From NCBI RefSeq assembly GCF_024623455.1, contig NZ_JANIPJ010000018.1, positions 1-64,000 on the forward strand: 64,000 bases of DNA, written 5' to 3'. Under the pieces are notes generated by a model. It was given only the letters and a program-made list of their open reading frames with translations, did not search any database and had not been told where the DNA came from. The translations under genes and the position numbers were made by a program. The stretch is from Paenibacillus soyae. GTDB lineage: Bacteria > Bacillota > Bacilli > Paenibacillales > Paenibacillaceae. This document shows positions 41,116 to 50,217 of the stretch, in pieces. Positions within the stretch are counted from its first letter, which is position 1. Every line of letters starts with the position of its first letter.

Positions 41116-42342
41116 TCATGCCCCCGCCTTCATCGCCTGCAGCTCCACCTTGGCCGAGCGGCTCTCCCCTAACCGGAAGAACCAGATGGCGGCGATGGAG
41201 ATGACCGCTACCGTCACGAACAAGGCTTGTCCGCCGTAGCCTTGGAGCAAAATGCCGCCGATCCACGGACCAAGGAAGTGACCTAGGCTAGTAAACGTTT
41301 GTGCGCCGAAGTACGTGCCCCTCATCCCCTCCGGCGCAATTCGGTCGACAATCATGGAGCCGGCCGGGAAAGTCAGAATTTCGCCCCACGTGAAAACGAC
41401 CATGGACGCCACGAGCATCCACCAGCTGCCGCTGAAGGCAAAGCCGATGTGGCCGATCGCGTAGAAGACCGAGCCGACCGCGATCGCCGTCATCGGCGTC
41501 CGTTTCTCCGCCCACTTGGAGAACGGGATTTGGAAAGCGACCACGACGATGGCGTTCACGCTCATCATCCACGCGAACAGCTCGACCCCGTTCGCGAATC
41601 CTTCGTCGATGAACTGCGACAACGTCGACGTCATCTGGGAATAACCGATCGCCGTCACGATCCCCCCGATAATGAAGTACCGGAAAGCCCGGTCCCGGCG
41701 GATGACGTTCCAGGATTGCGCCATCGTGACAGGCTCCTTCTTCTCTCCTTCGATTCGGCGGATGCCGAACTTCTGAAGAAGGAGATGAAGCAGCAGGCCA
41801 TACGCCAAATAAATGCAGCCCGTTATAATCCACGGCAGCCTCCCGCTCATCGCGGCGAACAGGGTGCCGAGCAGCGGACCGACGGCAACGCCGATATTAA
41901 TCGCCATGTAGCGCAGCGAGAACACGGAGAACCGTTTCTCCTTTTCCGTCAAATCCGCCATAAGCGCCTGGGATACCGGCTCGTAGAAGGAACGGCACAA
42001 TCCGTTAATAGCGTTAAGCAGCGCGAAGATGACAGGTAAACCGGTAAAGGCGAAGCCGAGAAACACGAAGCCCCACATGTAGATCGCGGCCAGCATAACG
42101 ACGCGGCGGCCGAACCGGTCGGATAGATGCCCGCCGAAGAAGCCGCCCAGCATCCCCGCCAGCGAACCGATGCCGACGATCGCGCCGACCATAGTCGGAC
42201 TCATGTCGGTAGCCGCGATAAGGTAAATCGCGAGGAACGGCAAGCTCATCGAGCTTGCGATCCGCGCGAAGATCGTGCCGGCGAGCAGCACGTTGACGAT
42301 GGGATGGAAGTCTCTCATCGTCCCGAAGAACCGTTTGAACAT
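41116..42342 (-). CDS. MFS transporter
   Basis: 408 aa, 12 predicted transmembrane helices. Motif A-like GHLSDRFGRRVVML in the loop after helix 2. Similar to drug-export MFS proteins (MdtG/YfnA-like). No operon partner. The substrate is unknown. The product is followed immediately by array B. Confidence 0.88.
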   Translation of the reverse strand: MFKRFFGTMRDFHPIVNVLLAGTIFARIASSMSLPFLAIYLIAATDMSPTMVGAIVGIGSLAGMLGGFFGGHLSDRFGRRVVMLAAIYMWGFVFLGFAFTGLPVIFALLNAINGLCRSFYEPVSQALMADLTEKEKRFSVFSLRYMAINIGVAVGPLLGTLFAAMSGRLPWIITGCIYLAYGLLLHLLLQKFGIRRIEGEKKEPVTMAQSWNVIRRDRAFRYFIIGGIVTAIGYSQMTSTLSQFIDEGFANGVELFAWMMSVNAIVVVAFQIPFSKWAEKRTPMTAIAVGSVFYAIGHIGFAFSGSWWMLVASMVVFTWGEILTFPAGSMIVDRIAPEGMRGTYFGAQTFTSLGHFLGPWIGGILLQGYGGQALFVTVAVISIAAIWFFRLGESRSAKVELQAMKAGA

Positions 42343-42412
42343 CCCCGAACCCCTTCTTTCTCTTGCTGTGTCTTGCCGTTTAGGAACTCGATGGATGGCG
42401 CACGCGCGCTTC

Positions 42413-42886
42413 TTATCGGTTCAGTATCGTTTTGTATAGTTTAATGACGCTTTGGTGCAAGCCTTCATGATAAAGAGCCAGGCTCATAAACTGCTCGGGC
42501 GTATACAACGTGAATCCCGTCGATGTCGTATAAGGCGTCACTTGCTCATGCATGCGGTCGCCCAGCGCTTCCCGAATTCGGTCAACCTGCCCGCCCAAGA
42601 GCTCCGTAAGCTCGGTCATTGTCGGCACAGGCGCAGCGCCTTCGTAAGAGCGGGGAGACGTACCGAACTCGAACCGTTCCCGGAAGCCTTCCGGCAGCTG
42701 CTGCGGCAAGCCGATATACTTGAATCCGTAACGCTCCAGCACGACGTACAGATGCCCGAGATTCCATCGAATGCTGTTATTGAACCCTTCGGGCACGATG
42801 TCCGCCTGCTCCTCCGTTACGCCTTCCGCCGCCTTCAGCGTCCCTTTCCTCACGAACGCCAGCTGGTCAAACAAATAATGCACCAT
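42413..42886 (-). CDS. DinB-family protein
   Basis: 157 aa, four-helix bundle. Metal-ligand pattern: His in WNLGHLYVV (about residue 47) and the C-terminal ALYHEGLHQSV pair. Family members are metal-dependent, often thiol transferases, so a bacillithiol-S-transferase-like activity is possible. The ATG at 42886 has GGAG upstream. A long leader with its own promoter and terminator precedes it (42922-43111). Confidence 0.83.
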   Translation of the reverse strand: MVHYLFDQLAFVRKGTLKAAEGVTEEQADIVPEGFNNSIRWNLGHLYVVLERYGFKYIGLPQQLPEGFRERFEFGTSPRSYEGAAPVPTMTELTELLGGQVDRIREALGDRMHEQVTPYTTSTGFTLYTPEQFMSLALYHEGLHQSVIKLYKTILNR

Positions 42887-42921
42887 CTCTCCCACTCCTA
42901 TCGTCTATTTTAGATATAGAA

Positions 42922-43111
42922 AAAGAACCCTCCTGTTAGAAAAGGTTCCTTCCATCGCCGCATCGTTGCCTGACGTATTGCTTGTGAGGGCGCTGCCGCT
43001 TCACTCGCCGCCCCCGATTCCGCTCCGCAGTCTTGCCAGGCTTCGAAACAAACTGTCATTCCATGTAAGATTGGTATGGATCATTATACATGAGCGCCTT
43101 TTTTCCGACAA
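42922..43111 (-). promoter_or_regulatory. Promoter and attenuator-like leader of the DinB gene
   Basis: On the minus strand TTGTCG (43111-43106), a 17-bp spacer and TATAAT (43088-43083) form a strong promoter. The RNA of about 190 nt contains paired segments (GCCTG/CAGGC and GGGGGCG/CGCCCTC) and ends in an intrinsic terminator (AAGGAACC with GGTTCTTT, 42951-42944 and 42929-42922) before the DinB ribosome binding site. I could not match it to a known riboswitch or to a T-box. Confidence 0.6.
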
Positions 43112-43179
43112 TCCCATTATTTGAAAGTACCGCGTTATGACGTTGATGCCCTAAAGAACAGCTTTCCGAGACTTGCTTG

Positions 43180-44034
43180 CTACTTATTGTTCCGCACCAT
43201 CAGCATAATCGACAGCAGGTAAAAGAACACCGTCGTGCCTGCCAGCACCGCGATACTAGCGCCCATGGTCGACAACTTGCCTCCGAAGTCGAACACGACG
43301 CCCATGTGCAGCTTGAACTCGCGGAGCGCTTCCTCCGGAGCTCCGGCGAACGCCTGGGTCATCGGTTCCTCCACCATAACGGTACGAAGCATCGCTCCCG
43401 CATGGGAGACGGGGAACAGCTTAATGACCCACTGCACCGCCTCCGGCAAGGAGCCGATTGGAATATAGATGCCCGTAAGGAAGCCAATCAACGTGCCGAT
43501 GATCGTGCTTGCGGTCGTGTAGGCGCTGTGACTGCGCAGCAAGGACGTAATGAAAAAGACGATCGAGCCGCCCGCCAGCACGGAAAGCACGAGGATCCCG
43601 ATTACTTGGGCGAATGTAACCGCGGATAGGAGCCCCCCTCCATTTGCCACGATATACACTTCCGCCAGCAGCAGCGTCACAATGCTCAAAATAATGCCAA
43701 CGGAACAAGCGCTCAGGATATAGCCACCCACGATTTCCTGCCGTTTCACCGGCGCCGCCGTAAAATCCTTCAGCAGCTTTCGCGTCCGGTCCTCCACCAT
43801 GACGCCGAATGCGCCGAGTGTCGCGGTTACCGTCGTAACGGCCAGAATGCCTGCCATGACCCAGCTGTTCAACAGAAAATCGGCTTCCGGCGCATCCGGC
43901 AGGTTGGACTTCATCGTGTCGCCCAGGAACAGCACGTACAAGCCCAATATGATGAAAACGGACAAAAACGACATGAGAACCCCGGTACGGTCGCGGAAAA
44001 ACAGCTTTAAATTCCGTTTGGCGATCACCATCAT
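43180..44034 (-). CDS. ABC-2-type transporter permease
   Basis: 284 aa. Six transmembrane helices with the ABC-2 pattern (FLSVFIILGLYVLFLG, LIGFLTGIYIPIGSLPEAV). The ATG at 44034 overlaps the preceding stop as TAATG with GGAGG upstream, so it is coupled to the ATPase. Together they form a DrrAB-like exporter for an unknown drug, lipid or peptide. Confidence 0.9.
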   Translation of the reverse strand: MMVIAKRNLKLFFRDRTGVLMSFLSVFIILGLYVLFLGDTMKSNLPDAPEADFLLNSWVMAGILAVTTVTATLGAFGVMVEDRTRKLLKDFTAAPVKRQEIVGGYILSACSVGIILSIVTLLLAEVYIVANGGGLLSAVTFAQVIGILVLSVLAGGSIVFFITSLLRSHSAYTTASTIIGTLIGFLTGIYIPIGSLPEAVQWVIKLFPVSHAGAMLRTVMVEEPMTQAFAGAPEEALREFKLHMGVVFDFGGKLSTMGASIAVLAGTTVFFYLLSIMLMVRNNK

Positions 44035-44948
44035 TAGGCTCTTACCTCCGTTCCCGTCAGATGAAGAAACACGTCGTCCATCGTTCCGCTCACGATTTCG
44101 AGTCCGGCAATATTGCTCCTGCATCCGTCGATAATATCCAGCGCGCGGACCGTCTCCGCAACCGGAATATGGAAGATGCCGGAGGCCACGGTATAGCTGG
44201 CTGATCGGGCCTGCAGATAGGCGGCAAGCTCTTCCGCGTCATGCGGCTTCAGCTTCAGCATATCCGTCGCGTAACGCTCCTTCAGCTCGTACGGCGTCCC
44301 CTCAGCGAGCACCTTGCCATGATCCATGACCACGATACGATCGGCCTGAGCGGCTTCTTCCATGTAATGCGTCGTGAGAAAAATCGTCATGCCCCGCTCC
44401 TTCTGCAGCCGGCGGATCGTCGTCCAGACGTTTTGGCGCGTCTGGGGGTCAAGGCCCGTCGTCGGCTCGTCGAGGAACAGCACCTGCGGCGTATGGATAA
44501 GCGCCCTCGCGATATCCGCGCGCCTGCGCTGCCCGCCGGACAGCTTGCCGTAGGGCCGCTTCAGGAAGTCGCCGGCACCCGCGGTTTCGACCGCCCGGGC
44601 CACGGCGGCCTTGAGCTCCGAACGACTCAGCTTGTAGAAGCTTCCGCGGACAAGCAAATTTTCTTCGACCGTGAGCAGCGGATCGAGCAGACTGTCCTGG
44701 AAGACGATGCCTATCGCCGAGCGGATGCCGTCATTGTCCCGTCCGAGCCGGTAGCCGGCCACTGTCGCTTCCCCCGCGTCCGGCTTCAGCTGCGTCGTCA
44801 GCATGTCGATCGTGGTCGACTTGCCCGCGCCGTTCGGTCCGAGGAACGCGAACAGGCTGCCCTGCTCCACGTCGAAGTCCACGCCCCGTACGGCCTCCAG
44901 CGATCCGAAGGATTTGGCGAGGCCTTTTACGTTAATGATCGTGCTCAT
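44034..44948 (-). CDS. ABC transporter ATP-binding protein
   Basis: 304 aa. Walker A LGPNGAGKSTTIDML, signature LSGGQRRRADIARAL, Walker B VLFLDEPTTGLD and switch LTTHYM. The C-terminal extension of about 80 residues is typical of DrrA-type ATPases. It overlaps the preceding DUF3021-like gene by 17 bp. Confidence 0.94.
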   Translation of the reverse strand: MSTIINVKGLAKSFGSLEAVRGVDFDVEQGSLFAFLGPNGAGKSTTIDMLTTQLKPDAGEATVAGYRLGRDNDGIRSAIGIVFQDSLLDPLLTVEENLLVRGSFYKLSRSELKAAVARAVETAGAGDFLKRPYGKLSGGQRRRADIARALIHTPQVLFLDEPTTGLDPQTRQNVWTTIRRLQKERGMTIFLTTHYMEEAAQADRIVVMDHGKVLAEGTPYELKERYATDMLKLKPHDAEELAAYLQARSASYTVASGIFHIPVAETVRALDIIDGCRSNIAGLEIVSGTMDDVFLHLTGTEVRA

Positions 44949-45369
44949 CGCGATTCCCTCCCGTTTGCTTGTTTCTTCTCGACAGCTGCTCGTTGATGGC
45001 GTCCGCGTCCGCTTTATCCTTAATCATGAGAACGCCGGCGACTCCGAAATAGATGACGATGATCATGCCGAGTATGGTCAGCACGTAGAACCACTCCATC
45101 GGGATCATGCCGGATACGAAGCCGATGCCGAAGACGCTGACAGCAACGTCCGCCACCCGGGTGAACGCGGCCAGCAGCGGATTGTTAATCGGAAGCCTGT
45201 TCGTAACCGCGATAAGAATGCTGCCGCAGAGCGTCATCAGGAATAAGAGGAACACTTCCGCCGCCAGCAGCGTCGGGAACACTCCGAGCCCGTTAAGCGC
45301 GGAATAGATGAGCATCAGGAACGTAAAGGAATAACAAGTAATCGTAAAATAAACTTTATACCTGGACAT
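44932..45369 (-). CDS. DUF3021-like membrane protein
   Basis: 145 aa, four transmembrane helices. The gene order LytTR regulator, DUF3021 membrane protein, ABC ATPase, ABC permease recurs in Bacilli, where the DUF3021 partner may act as a membrane sensor or anti-regulator of the LytTR protein. Start ATG at 45369; the 3' end overlaps the ATPase. Confidence 0.75.
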   Translation of the reverse strand: MSRYKVYFTITCYSFTFLMLIYSALNGLGVFPTLLAAEVFLLFLMTLCGSILIAVTNRLPINNPLLAAFTRVADVAVSVFGIGFVSGMIPMEWFYVLTILGMIIVIYFGVAGVLMIKDKADADAINEQLSRRNKQTGGNRDEHDH

Positions 45370-45436
45370 ATGTCGCCCTCCTGTGTGGTAACCGTTGCAA
45401 TTGCGGATGCGAATCCCATAGGCTCGTATGGGAGCA

Positions 45437-45874
45437 CTACAGCTGAATTTTTTCCTTTAACGCCTGCACATAGTGCCGGTTGATGACAAGCTTCTCCTTG
45501 TTCAGGAGCTGCGCTTCGAACTTGCCGTTCAAGAGCGCTCTCACGCTTGCCAGCTTGGCGACGTTCAGAATGCAGGATTTGCTGATGCGCAGGAAGTGGC
45601 TGTTCGCCAGATGGCTCTCCAGCTCATACAGCTTGTAGCCGCATTCGTACACATCCTTCTCTCCGTACACGAACGTCTTGTTGTCCGTCGATTCGAAATA
45701 GTAAACATCCTCCAGCCGAATGAGATGGCTCGCGCCGTCCTTCTTCCCCGTAATGGAGAAGGAATAAAGCCGTATCTGGGCGATAAGCCGCTCCAGCTGC
45801 TCGTCGATAATGCCGCATTTAATCGTAATTTCAACGTCCTGGTGCTCCAGAGACTGGTCAATAATCAGCTTCAA
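45437..45874 (-). CDS. LytTR-family DNA-binding regulator without receiver
   Basis: 145 aa. The C-terminal LytTR domain (about 45-140) has HLIRLEDVYYFESTDNKTFVY, YELESHLANSHFLRISKSCILNV and KLVINRHYVQALKEK. The N-terminal 40 residues carry a small helical domain, not a phosphoacceptor receiver. Translation begins at TTG with AAGGAAGGAG upstream. It likely controls this four-gene exporter operon. Confidence 0.88.
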   Translation of the reverse strand: MKLIIDQSLEHQDVEITIKCGIIDEQLERLIAQIRLYSFSITGKKDGASHLIRLEDVYYFESTDNKTFVYGEKDVYECGYKLYELESHLANSHFLRISKSCILNVAKLASVRALLNGKFEAQLLNKEKLVINRHYVQALKEKIQL

Positions 45875-45997
45875 GCTTAACGCTCCTTCCTTGCTGCTCC
45901 CGATCGTTCATTTCTCGTATCTGTAGAACAGAATACCATCTTTCCCCAGAGGCGCAATGCCTTGCACGGTGAGTTGCATATAACGGGTGGTCAGATG

Positions 45998-46037
45998 CAA
46001 AAAAGAGAGCCACGGGCATCTTAGGCCGACGGCTCTC
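45998..46037 (-). terminator. Terminator beyond array C
   Basis: GAGAGCC and GGCTCTC (46037-46031 and 46011-46005) pair on the minus strand, followed by TTTTTT. A transcript from cntE would cross array C before stopping here. Confidence 0.75.
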
Positions 46038-46077
46038 CTCTTTGTTATATGGTTTGGCCCGGGTGGGCGGCTGAGAG

Positions 46078-46430
46078 CAATAACGATAGGAAGCATCGTT
46101 ATTGTTCTGTTCGGTCGGCCGGGGAGGCCAATAACGACGCAAGGCATCGTTATTGCTCTGTTCGCCAGGCGGCGGAGGCCATTAACGACTCATAGCATCG
46201 TTATCACTCTGCTCACCTGGCCGCAGCGACCATTAACGACGCATAGCATCGTTATTACTCTGTTCGCCGGGCGGCGGAGGACTATAACAACGCATAGCAT
46301 CGTTATTACTCTACTCAGCCGGCCACGGCGGACAATAATGATGCATAGCATCGTTATTACTCCGCTAAACCGGCCACGGCGGACAATAACGACGCGAAGC
46401 ATCGTTATCGCTCCGCTCAGCCGGGCGGCG
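46078..46430. repeat. 51-bp tandem repeat array C
   Basis: Seven units with no gaps. GCATCGTTAT starts at 46093, 46144, 46195, 46246, 46297, 46348 and 46399, each step exactly 51 bp. The core pairs arms AATAACGACGC and GCATCGTTATT. Spacers are GC-rich (GGCCACGGCGGAC). It lies between the cntE stop and the LytTR operon. Confidence 0.96.
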
Positions 46431-46465
46431 GCGGCGGCCTCCGCGGGTTTACCTTCGCACTTCAC

Positions 46466-47773
46466 TCATCTCGCCGCGACCTCCGAAGCCCGGCTGGCCG
46501 CCCTTCGCTCGTACGCGACCGGGATCATTGCCGCGCACAGCAGCGCGCAGAGCATATACATCCACGAGTACGACAGTAGGTCGGCCGCCGGTCCCATCAG
46601 GATCCCGCCCAGCGAGACGCCGAGATCGGCCGAGGCGATGAACAGCCCCATCATGGCGTTGCGGTTCTCTCTCGGCAGCACGAAGGAGAGATACGTCGTA
46701 AGCGTCGGATAGAGAATCGCTTGCGCGAGACCCATCAGAACGGCGCCGAGGTAGAACAGCAGGAACCCCGCCGACGCGGCCAAGCCGACGCTAAGCGCCG
46801 CTGCCGCCACCATAAGCATCGTGCCCATCATGAAAGGCGTGTGCCATTTGCCGTCGGAAGGGATTCGCGCTCGGAGCGCGAATCGGGCAACCACGACGGT
46901 TCCCGCCTGCAGCATGAGGTAGATGCCTGCGCTGGCCCCGGATACTTCCGCGGCGTACAGCGGAACGAAGGCCGTGATAGAACCGAAGACGAGTGAGGCG
47001 CTTAGCATAAGCGCGCCGGACTTGAGCAGGCTGGGATGACTGGCTAAGCGCCAGAGCGGCTGCTTCCCTCCCGCCGCCGCCGGCTTCGTCCTCGTCTGCT
47101 GCTGCGATTGACACGCCTCCTTCTCTTGCCCGGTCTCTCCTGATTCCATCCGAACGCTTAAGCTCGCCCCTTGCCCTTCCGAAGTATCCGAGCGATCAGG
47201 CGAATCCTGCGGCTCCGCTCGCGGAGCCATCTTCGCGCCGTAGCCGAACAACCCGGTCAGCACGGCGATCGAGACCATGACGACAGTAAACGCGCCCATG
47301 TCCCCGCCGTCCCACAGCCCCAGCGCGAGCAAAGGACCCACGATGCCAGGCATATACGTGAATAGCGAATAGAGCGAGATACCCTGCGACCGGTCCTTCT
47401 CCGGCAGCGCGTCGATAATACCGATCTGCAGCGCCATGGAGAAGAAGGCGGTGCACACCCCTTGCAGAATGCGGGCCGCCAAATAGCCGGGCAAGCCGGT
47501 GAACGTATATAAAATCAGCGCCAGCCCGTTAACGACGAGTATCGCGCGCAGCACCTTGATCGGTCCCGTACGCTCGATGACGCGGCCCGCCCAGGGACGG
47601 AAGAACATCGTCGTGAACAAATAGGCGCCCATGATCAAGCCAATCGTCGTATTGGTCGCTCCGAGCGATTCCCCGCGAAGCGGTATAATGACGTTCAATA
47701 TCGCATTGCCGCTAAAGAACAGCAGCGCAAGCGCATATAAGCGCAAGAAAGGCAAAGACAATGCTCCGCGCAT
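46466..47773 (-). CDS. cntE: MFS exporter of the metallophore operon (CntE-like)
   Basis: 435 aa, 12 helices split by a central cytosolic loop of about 60 polar residues (near 185-250) rich in Glu, Gln and Ser. Its place as last gene of the operon, 19 bp after cntF, supports export of the opine metallophore made by CntKLM. The loop is longer than in most MFS exporters. The symbol is by operon context; sequence alone says MFS. Confidence 0.85.
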   Translation of the reverse strand: MRGALSLPFLRLYALALLFFSGNAILNVIIPLRGESLGATNTTIGLIMGAYLFTTMFFRPWAGRVIERTGPIKVLRAILVVNGLALILYTFTGLPGYLAARILQGVCTAFFSMALQIGIIDALPEKDRSQGISLYSLFTYMPGIVGPLLALGLWDGGDMGAFTVVMVSIAVLTGLFGYGAKMAPRAEPQDSPDRSDTSEGQGASLSVRMESGETGQEKEACQSQQQTRTKPAAAGGKQPLWRLASHPSLLKSGALMLSASLVFGSITAFVPLYAAEVSGASAGIYLMLQAGTVVVARFALRARIPSDGKWHTPFMMGTMLMVAAAALSVGLAASAGFLLFYLGAVLMGLAQAILYPTLTTYLSFVLPRENRNAMMGLFIASADLGVSLGGILMGPAADLLSYSWMYMLCALLCAAMIPVAYERRAASRASEVAAR

Positions 47774-47792
47774 GATCCGTTCTCTCCCAACC

Positions 47793-48539
47793 TCAAATCG
47801 TGATCGACGATGCCAGCAGCTTCCGCGCGTACGCCGAACGTACGCTTCCCAGCTTGCTCGTCTCCAGCGTTTCTTCGATCCGCCCGTCCCGGAATATCAT
47901 GATGCGGTCACATAGATAAGCGGCTGCCTGAACATCGTGCGTAATAAAAATGTAGCTTGTTCGGCCGCGCTCCTTCAGACTTCTCAGCAGCTCCAGCACC
48001 TGCGCCTGGACCGATACGTCGAGCGAGCTGACCGCCTCGTCCAGCAAAATGCACCCGGGCTCCGTCGAGATCGCTCTCGCGATGCAGACGCGCTGCGCCT
48101 CGCCGCCCGACAGCTCGTGGGGATACTTCGACCGGTAGCCGGCAGGCAAGCCCACGAGCTGCAGCAGCTCCCCGATCTTCTCCTCCATCCCGTCCCTTGC
48201 CAAACGCGCGGCCTTCATCGGCTCCATAATGGCCTGTTCAACCGTGAAGTAAGGGTTCAGAGAGGAGCGATAGTTTTGAAAAACGGCGCTTAGAGCCCCT
48301 GCCCGCGTCCTCCGGTCCATCACATTACGCCCCTTGAGCGTAACCGTGCCGCGGTCGGGCTTCTCGATGCCGAGGAGGAGCCGTCCCAGCGTCGACTTGC
48401 CGCTCCCGCTCTCCCCGATTATACCGAGACACTCGCCGCGGGCGCATTCGAAGCTGACGTCATGAAGAACCTGCCGTTTGCTCCCGGCGAACATGCCGCC
48501 AACCCGATAAGATTTGTCCACGCCCTCCGCCTTCAGCAA
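47793..48539 (-). CDS. cntF: Metallophore ABC importer ATPase (CntF-like)
   Basis: 248 aa. Walker A GESGSGKSTLGRLL, signature LSGGEAQRVCIARAI, Walker B CILLDEAVSSLD and switch THDV. The second ATPase of an Opp/Nik-type importer; it forms a heterodimer with CntD. The start abuts the cntD stop. Confidence 0.9.
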   Translation of the reverse strand: MLKAEGVDKSYRVGGMFAGSKRQVLHDVSFECARGECLGIIGESGSGKSTLGRLLLGIEKPDRGTVTLKGRNVMDRRTRAGALSAVFQNYRSSLNPYFTVEQAIMEPMKAARLARDGMEEKIGELLQLVGLPAGYRSKYPHELSGGEAQRVCIARAISTEPGCILLDEAVSSLDVSVQAQVLELLRSLKERGRTSYIFITHDVQAAAYLCDRIMIFRDGRIEETLETSKLGSVRSAYARKLLASSITI

Positions 48540-49349
48540 TCAGGCCCCCCCTTCCATAATCGACTGGAAATGACGGCTTAACGTCAGCCTGGAGGAGAGC
48601 AAATATTGCGTGTACGAATGACGACTCCCGCCAAATACGGCCTCCAGACTGCCCGACTCCACAATCATTCCGTCCTTCATCACAACGACATCGTCCGCTA
48701 TTTTCTTCACGACGCCGAGATCGTGGGAGACGAACAGCAGGGAGCAGCCCATCTCCTCCCTCAGCCGAACGAACTGCTCCACGACCTCGTATTGCGAGAT
48801 GGCATCGAGAGCCGTCGTCGGTTCGTCCGCGATGATAACGTCGGGGCGAAGCGCCAGCGCCAAGGCGATCATGACCCGCTGCAGCATGCCGCCCGACAGC
48901 TGATGCGGGTATTTGTTCATGAGCTCGAGCGGCTCCCGCAGCATGACGCTTTCCATCGCGACCCTCAGCACGCCCTCCGCCTCGCTCCTGCCCCAGCCGA
49001 AATGGGTCCGCAGCGTCTCCCGCAGATGAACGCCGACCGGACGGGAAGGATCGAACGCGGCCATGCCGTTCTGTACGATCATGCATACGTTTTTTCCTCT
49101 GCGCTTTCTCATCTCGGCCTCGGATAGCTCTCCGATATCCTCCCCGTTCAGCAGAACGCGTCCGGATTGCCGGATCGTTCCCCGGTTCAGCCGCATAATG
49201 GCCTTGCAGGTCATCGACTTGCCGCTGCCGCTTTCTCCGACGATCGCGAGACACCGGCCTTGACGCAGAACGAAGGAGCTGTCCCGGACAATCGCGCTGC
49301 CGGTTGCTTCGTCCCAGACGCTCAGCCCCTTAACCTCTAACGTATTCAT
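48540..49349 (-). CDS. cntD: Metallophore ABC importer ATPase (CntD-like)
   Basis: 269 aa. Walker A GESGSGKSMTCKAIM, signature LSGGMLQRVMIALAL, Walker B DVIIADEPTTALD and switch SHDLGVV. OppD/NikD-type. Overlaps the cntC end by 20 bp, showing tight translational coupling. Confidence 0.9.
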   Translation of the reverse strand: MNTLEVKGLSVWDEATGSAIVRDSSFVLRQGRCLAIVGESGSGKSMTCKAIMRLNRGTIRQSGRVLLNGEDIGELSEAEMRKRRGKNVCMIVQNGMAAFDPSRPVGVHLRETLRTHFGWGRSEAEGVLRVAMESVMLREPLELMNKYPHQLSGGMLQRVMIALALALRPDVIIADEPTTALDAISQYEVVEQFVRLREEMGCSLLFVSHDLGVVKKIADDVVVMKDGMIVESGSLEAVFGGSRHSYTQYLLSSRLTLSRHFQSIMEGGA

Positions 49350-50217
49350 AGGCTTTGTTCTCCGCCTCCTTGGTCCGGCGCCTCGCGCTTTTTGTTCTCA
49401 GCTTCGGATCGAGCGCGACCTGTATGCTGTCCGCCAGGAAATTAAAGGCCATAACGGAGATGACGATGGCCAGTCCCGGCGCCAGCATCAGCTCCGGCCT
49501 GGAGAACATGACGGCCCGCGCCTCGTTCAGCATCATGCCCCATTCCGCGTAAGGCGCCTGAATGCCGAGGCTGAGGAACGACAGCCCCGACACCTGCAGA
49601 ATCATCGAGCAGATCGAGCCGCTCGCGATGACGGCGATATCGGGCAGCGCCGCCGGAAGCATATGCCGGATGAGAATGGTCCGGTGCCGGATGCCGACGG
49701 CTTTGGCGAACCGCACGTAATCCATCTCCGCATACTGCATGACGGAGGTGCGGATGACTCGGGCGAACCAGGCCCACTTCATGACGATGAACGCCAGCAA
49801 AATATTTTCAAGCCCCGGACCCAATATCCCGACGATCGCCAGCATCATGACATAACCCGGGAAGGACAGCATGACGTCGCAGATCCTCATCAGAACGGCG
49901 TCCGTTCGTCCCCGGAAATAACCGGCCGCGAAGCCGATCAAGGCGCCGATCAGGACGGAAGCCGCCAGCGCGGCAAGCACCCACAGGATGCTGTGGCGAA
50001 TGCCGTAGATGATTCGGGAAAGGATGCATCGGCCCAAATGATCGTTGCCCAGCCAATATTCCCAGGACGGGGACGCAAACCGCAGCCTCATCTGTACCGC
50101 GTAAGGATCATTCGGCGCGATCCAAGGGGCGAGCACCCCCGCCAGCAAAATAACGCCAATGACGGACATGGACGCCACTGCCCATTTGTCCTTCGATAGC
50201 TGGTTCCATAAGCTCAT
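49330..50217 (-). CDS. cntC: Metallophore ABC importer permease (CntC-like)
   Basis: 295 aa. NikC/OppC-type permease with an N-terminal transmembrane helix, a DPYAVQMRLRFASPSWEYWLGNDHLGR segment typical of OppC/NikC, and later helices with the EAA-like loop (AKAVGIRHRTILIRHMLPAALP). Overlaps cntB by 4 bp. Confidence 0.9.
   Translation of the reverse strand: MSLWNQLSKDKWAVASMSVIGVILLAGVLAPWIAPNDPYAVQMRLRFASPSWEYWLGNDHLGRCILSRIIYGIRHSILWVLAALAASVLIGALIGFAAGYFRGRTDAVLMRICDVMLSFPGYVMMLAIVGILGPGLENILLAFIVMKWAWFARVIRTSVMQYAEMDYVRFAKAVGIRHRTILIRHMLPAALPDIAVIASGSICSMILQVSGLSFLSLGIQAPYAEWGMMLNEARAVMFSRPELMLAPGLAIVISVMAFNFLADSIQVALDPKLRTKSARRRTKEAENKAYEYVRG

Noticed and set aside
42922..43111. T-box riboswitch before dinB
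   Set aside because: The conserved AGGGUGGNACCGCG element and specifier loop are not present.
45908..45976. Possible 23-aa peptide gene before the LytTR gene
   Set aside because: No ribosome binding site and no conservation evidence.
46078..46430. CRISPR array
   Set aside because: Units are contiguous and similar throughout, with no unique spacers between identical repeats and no cas genes nearby.
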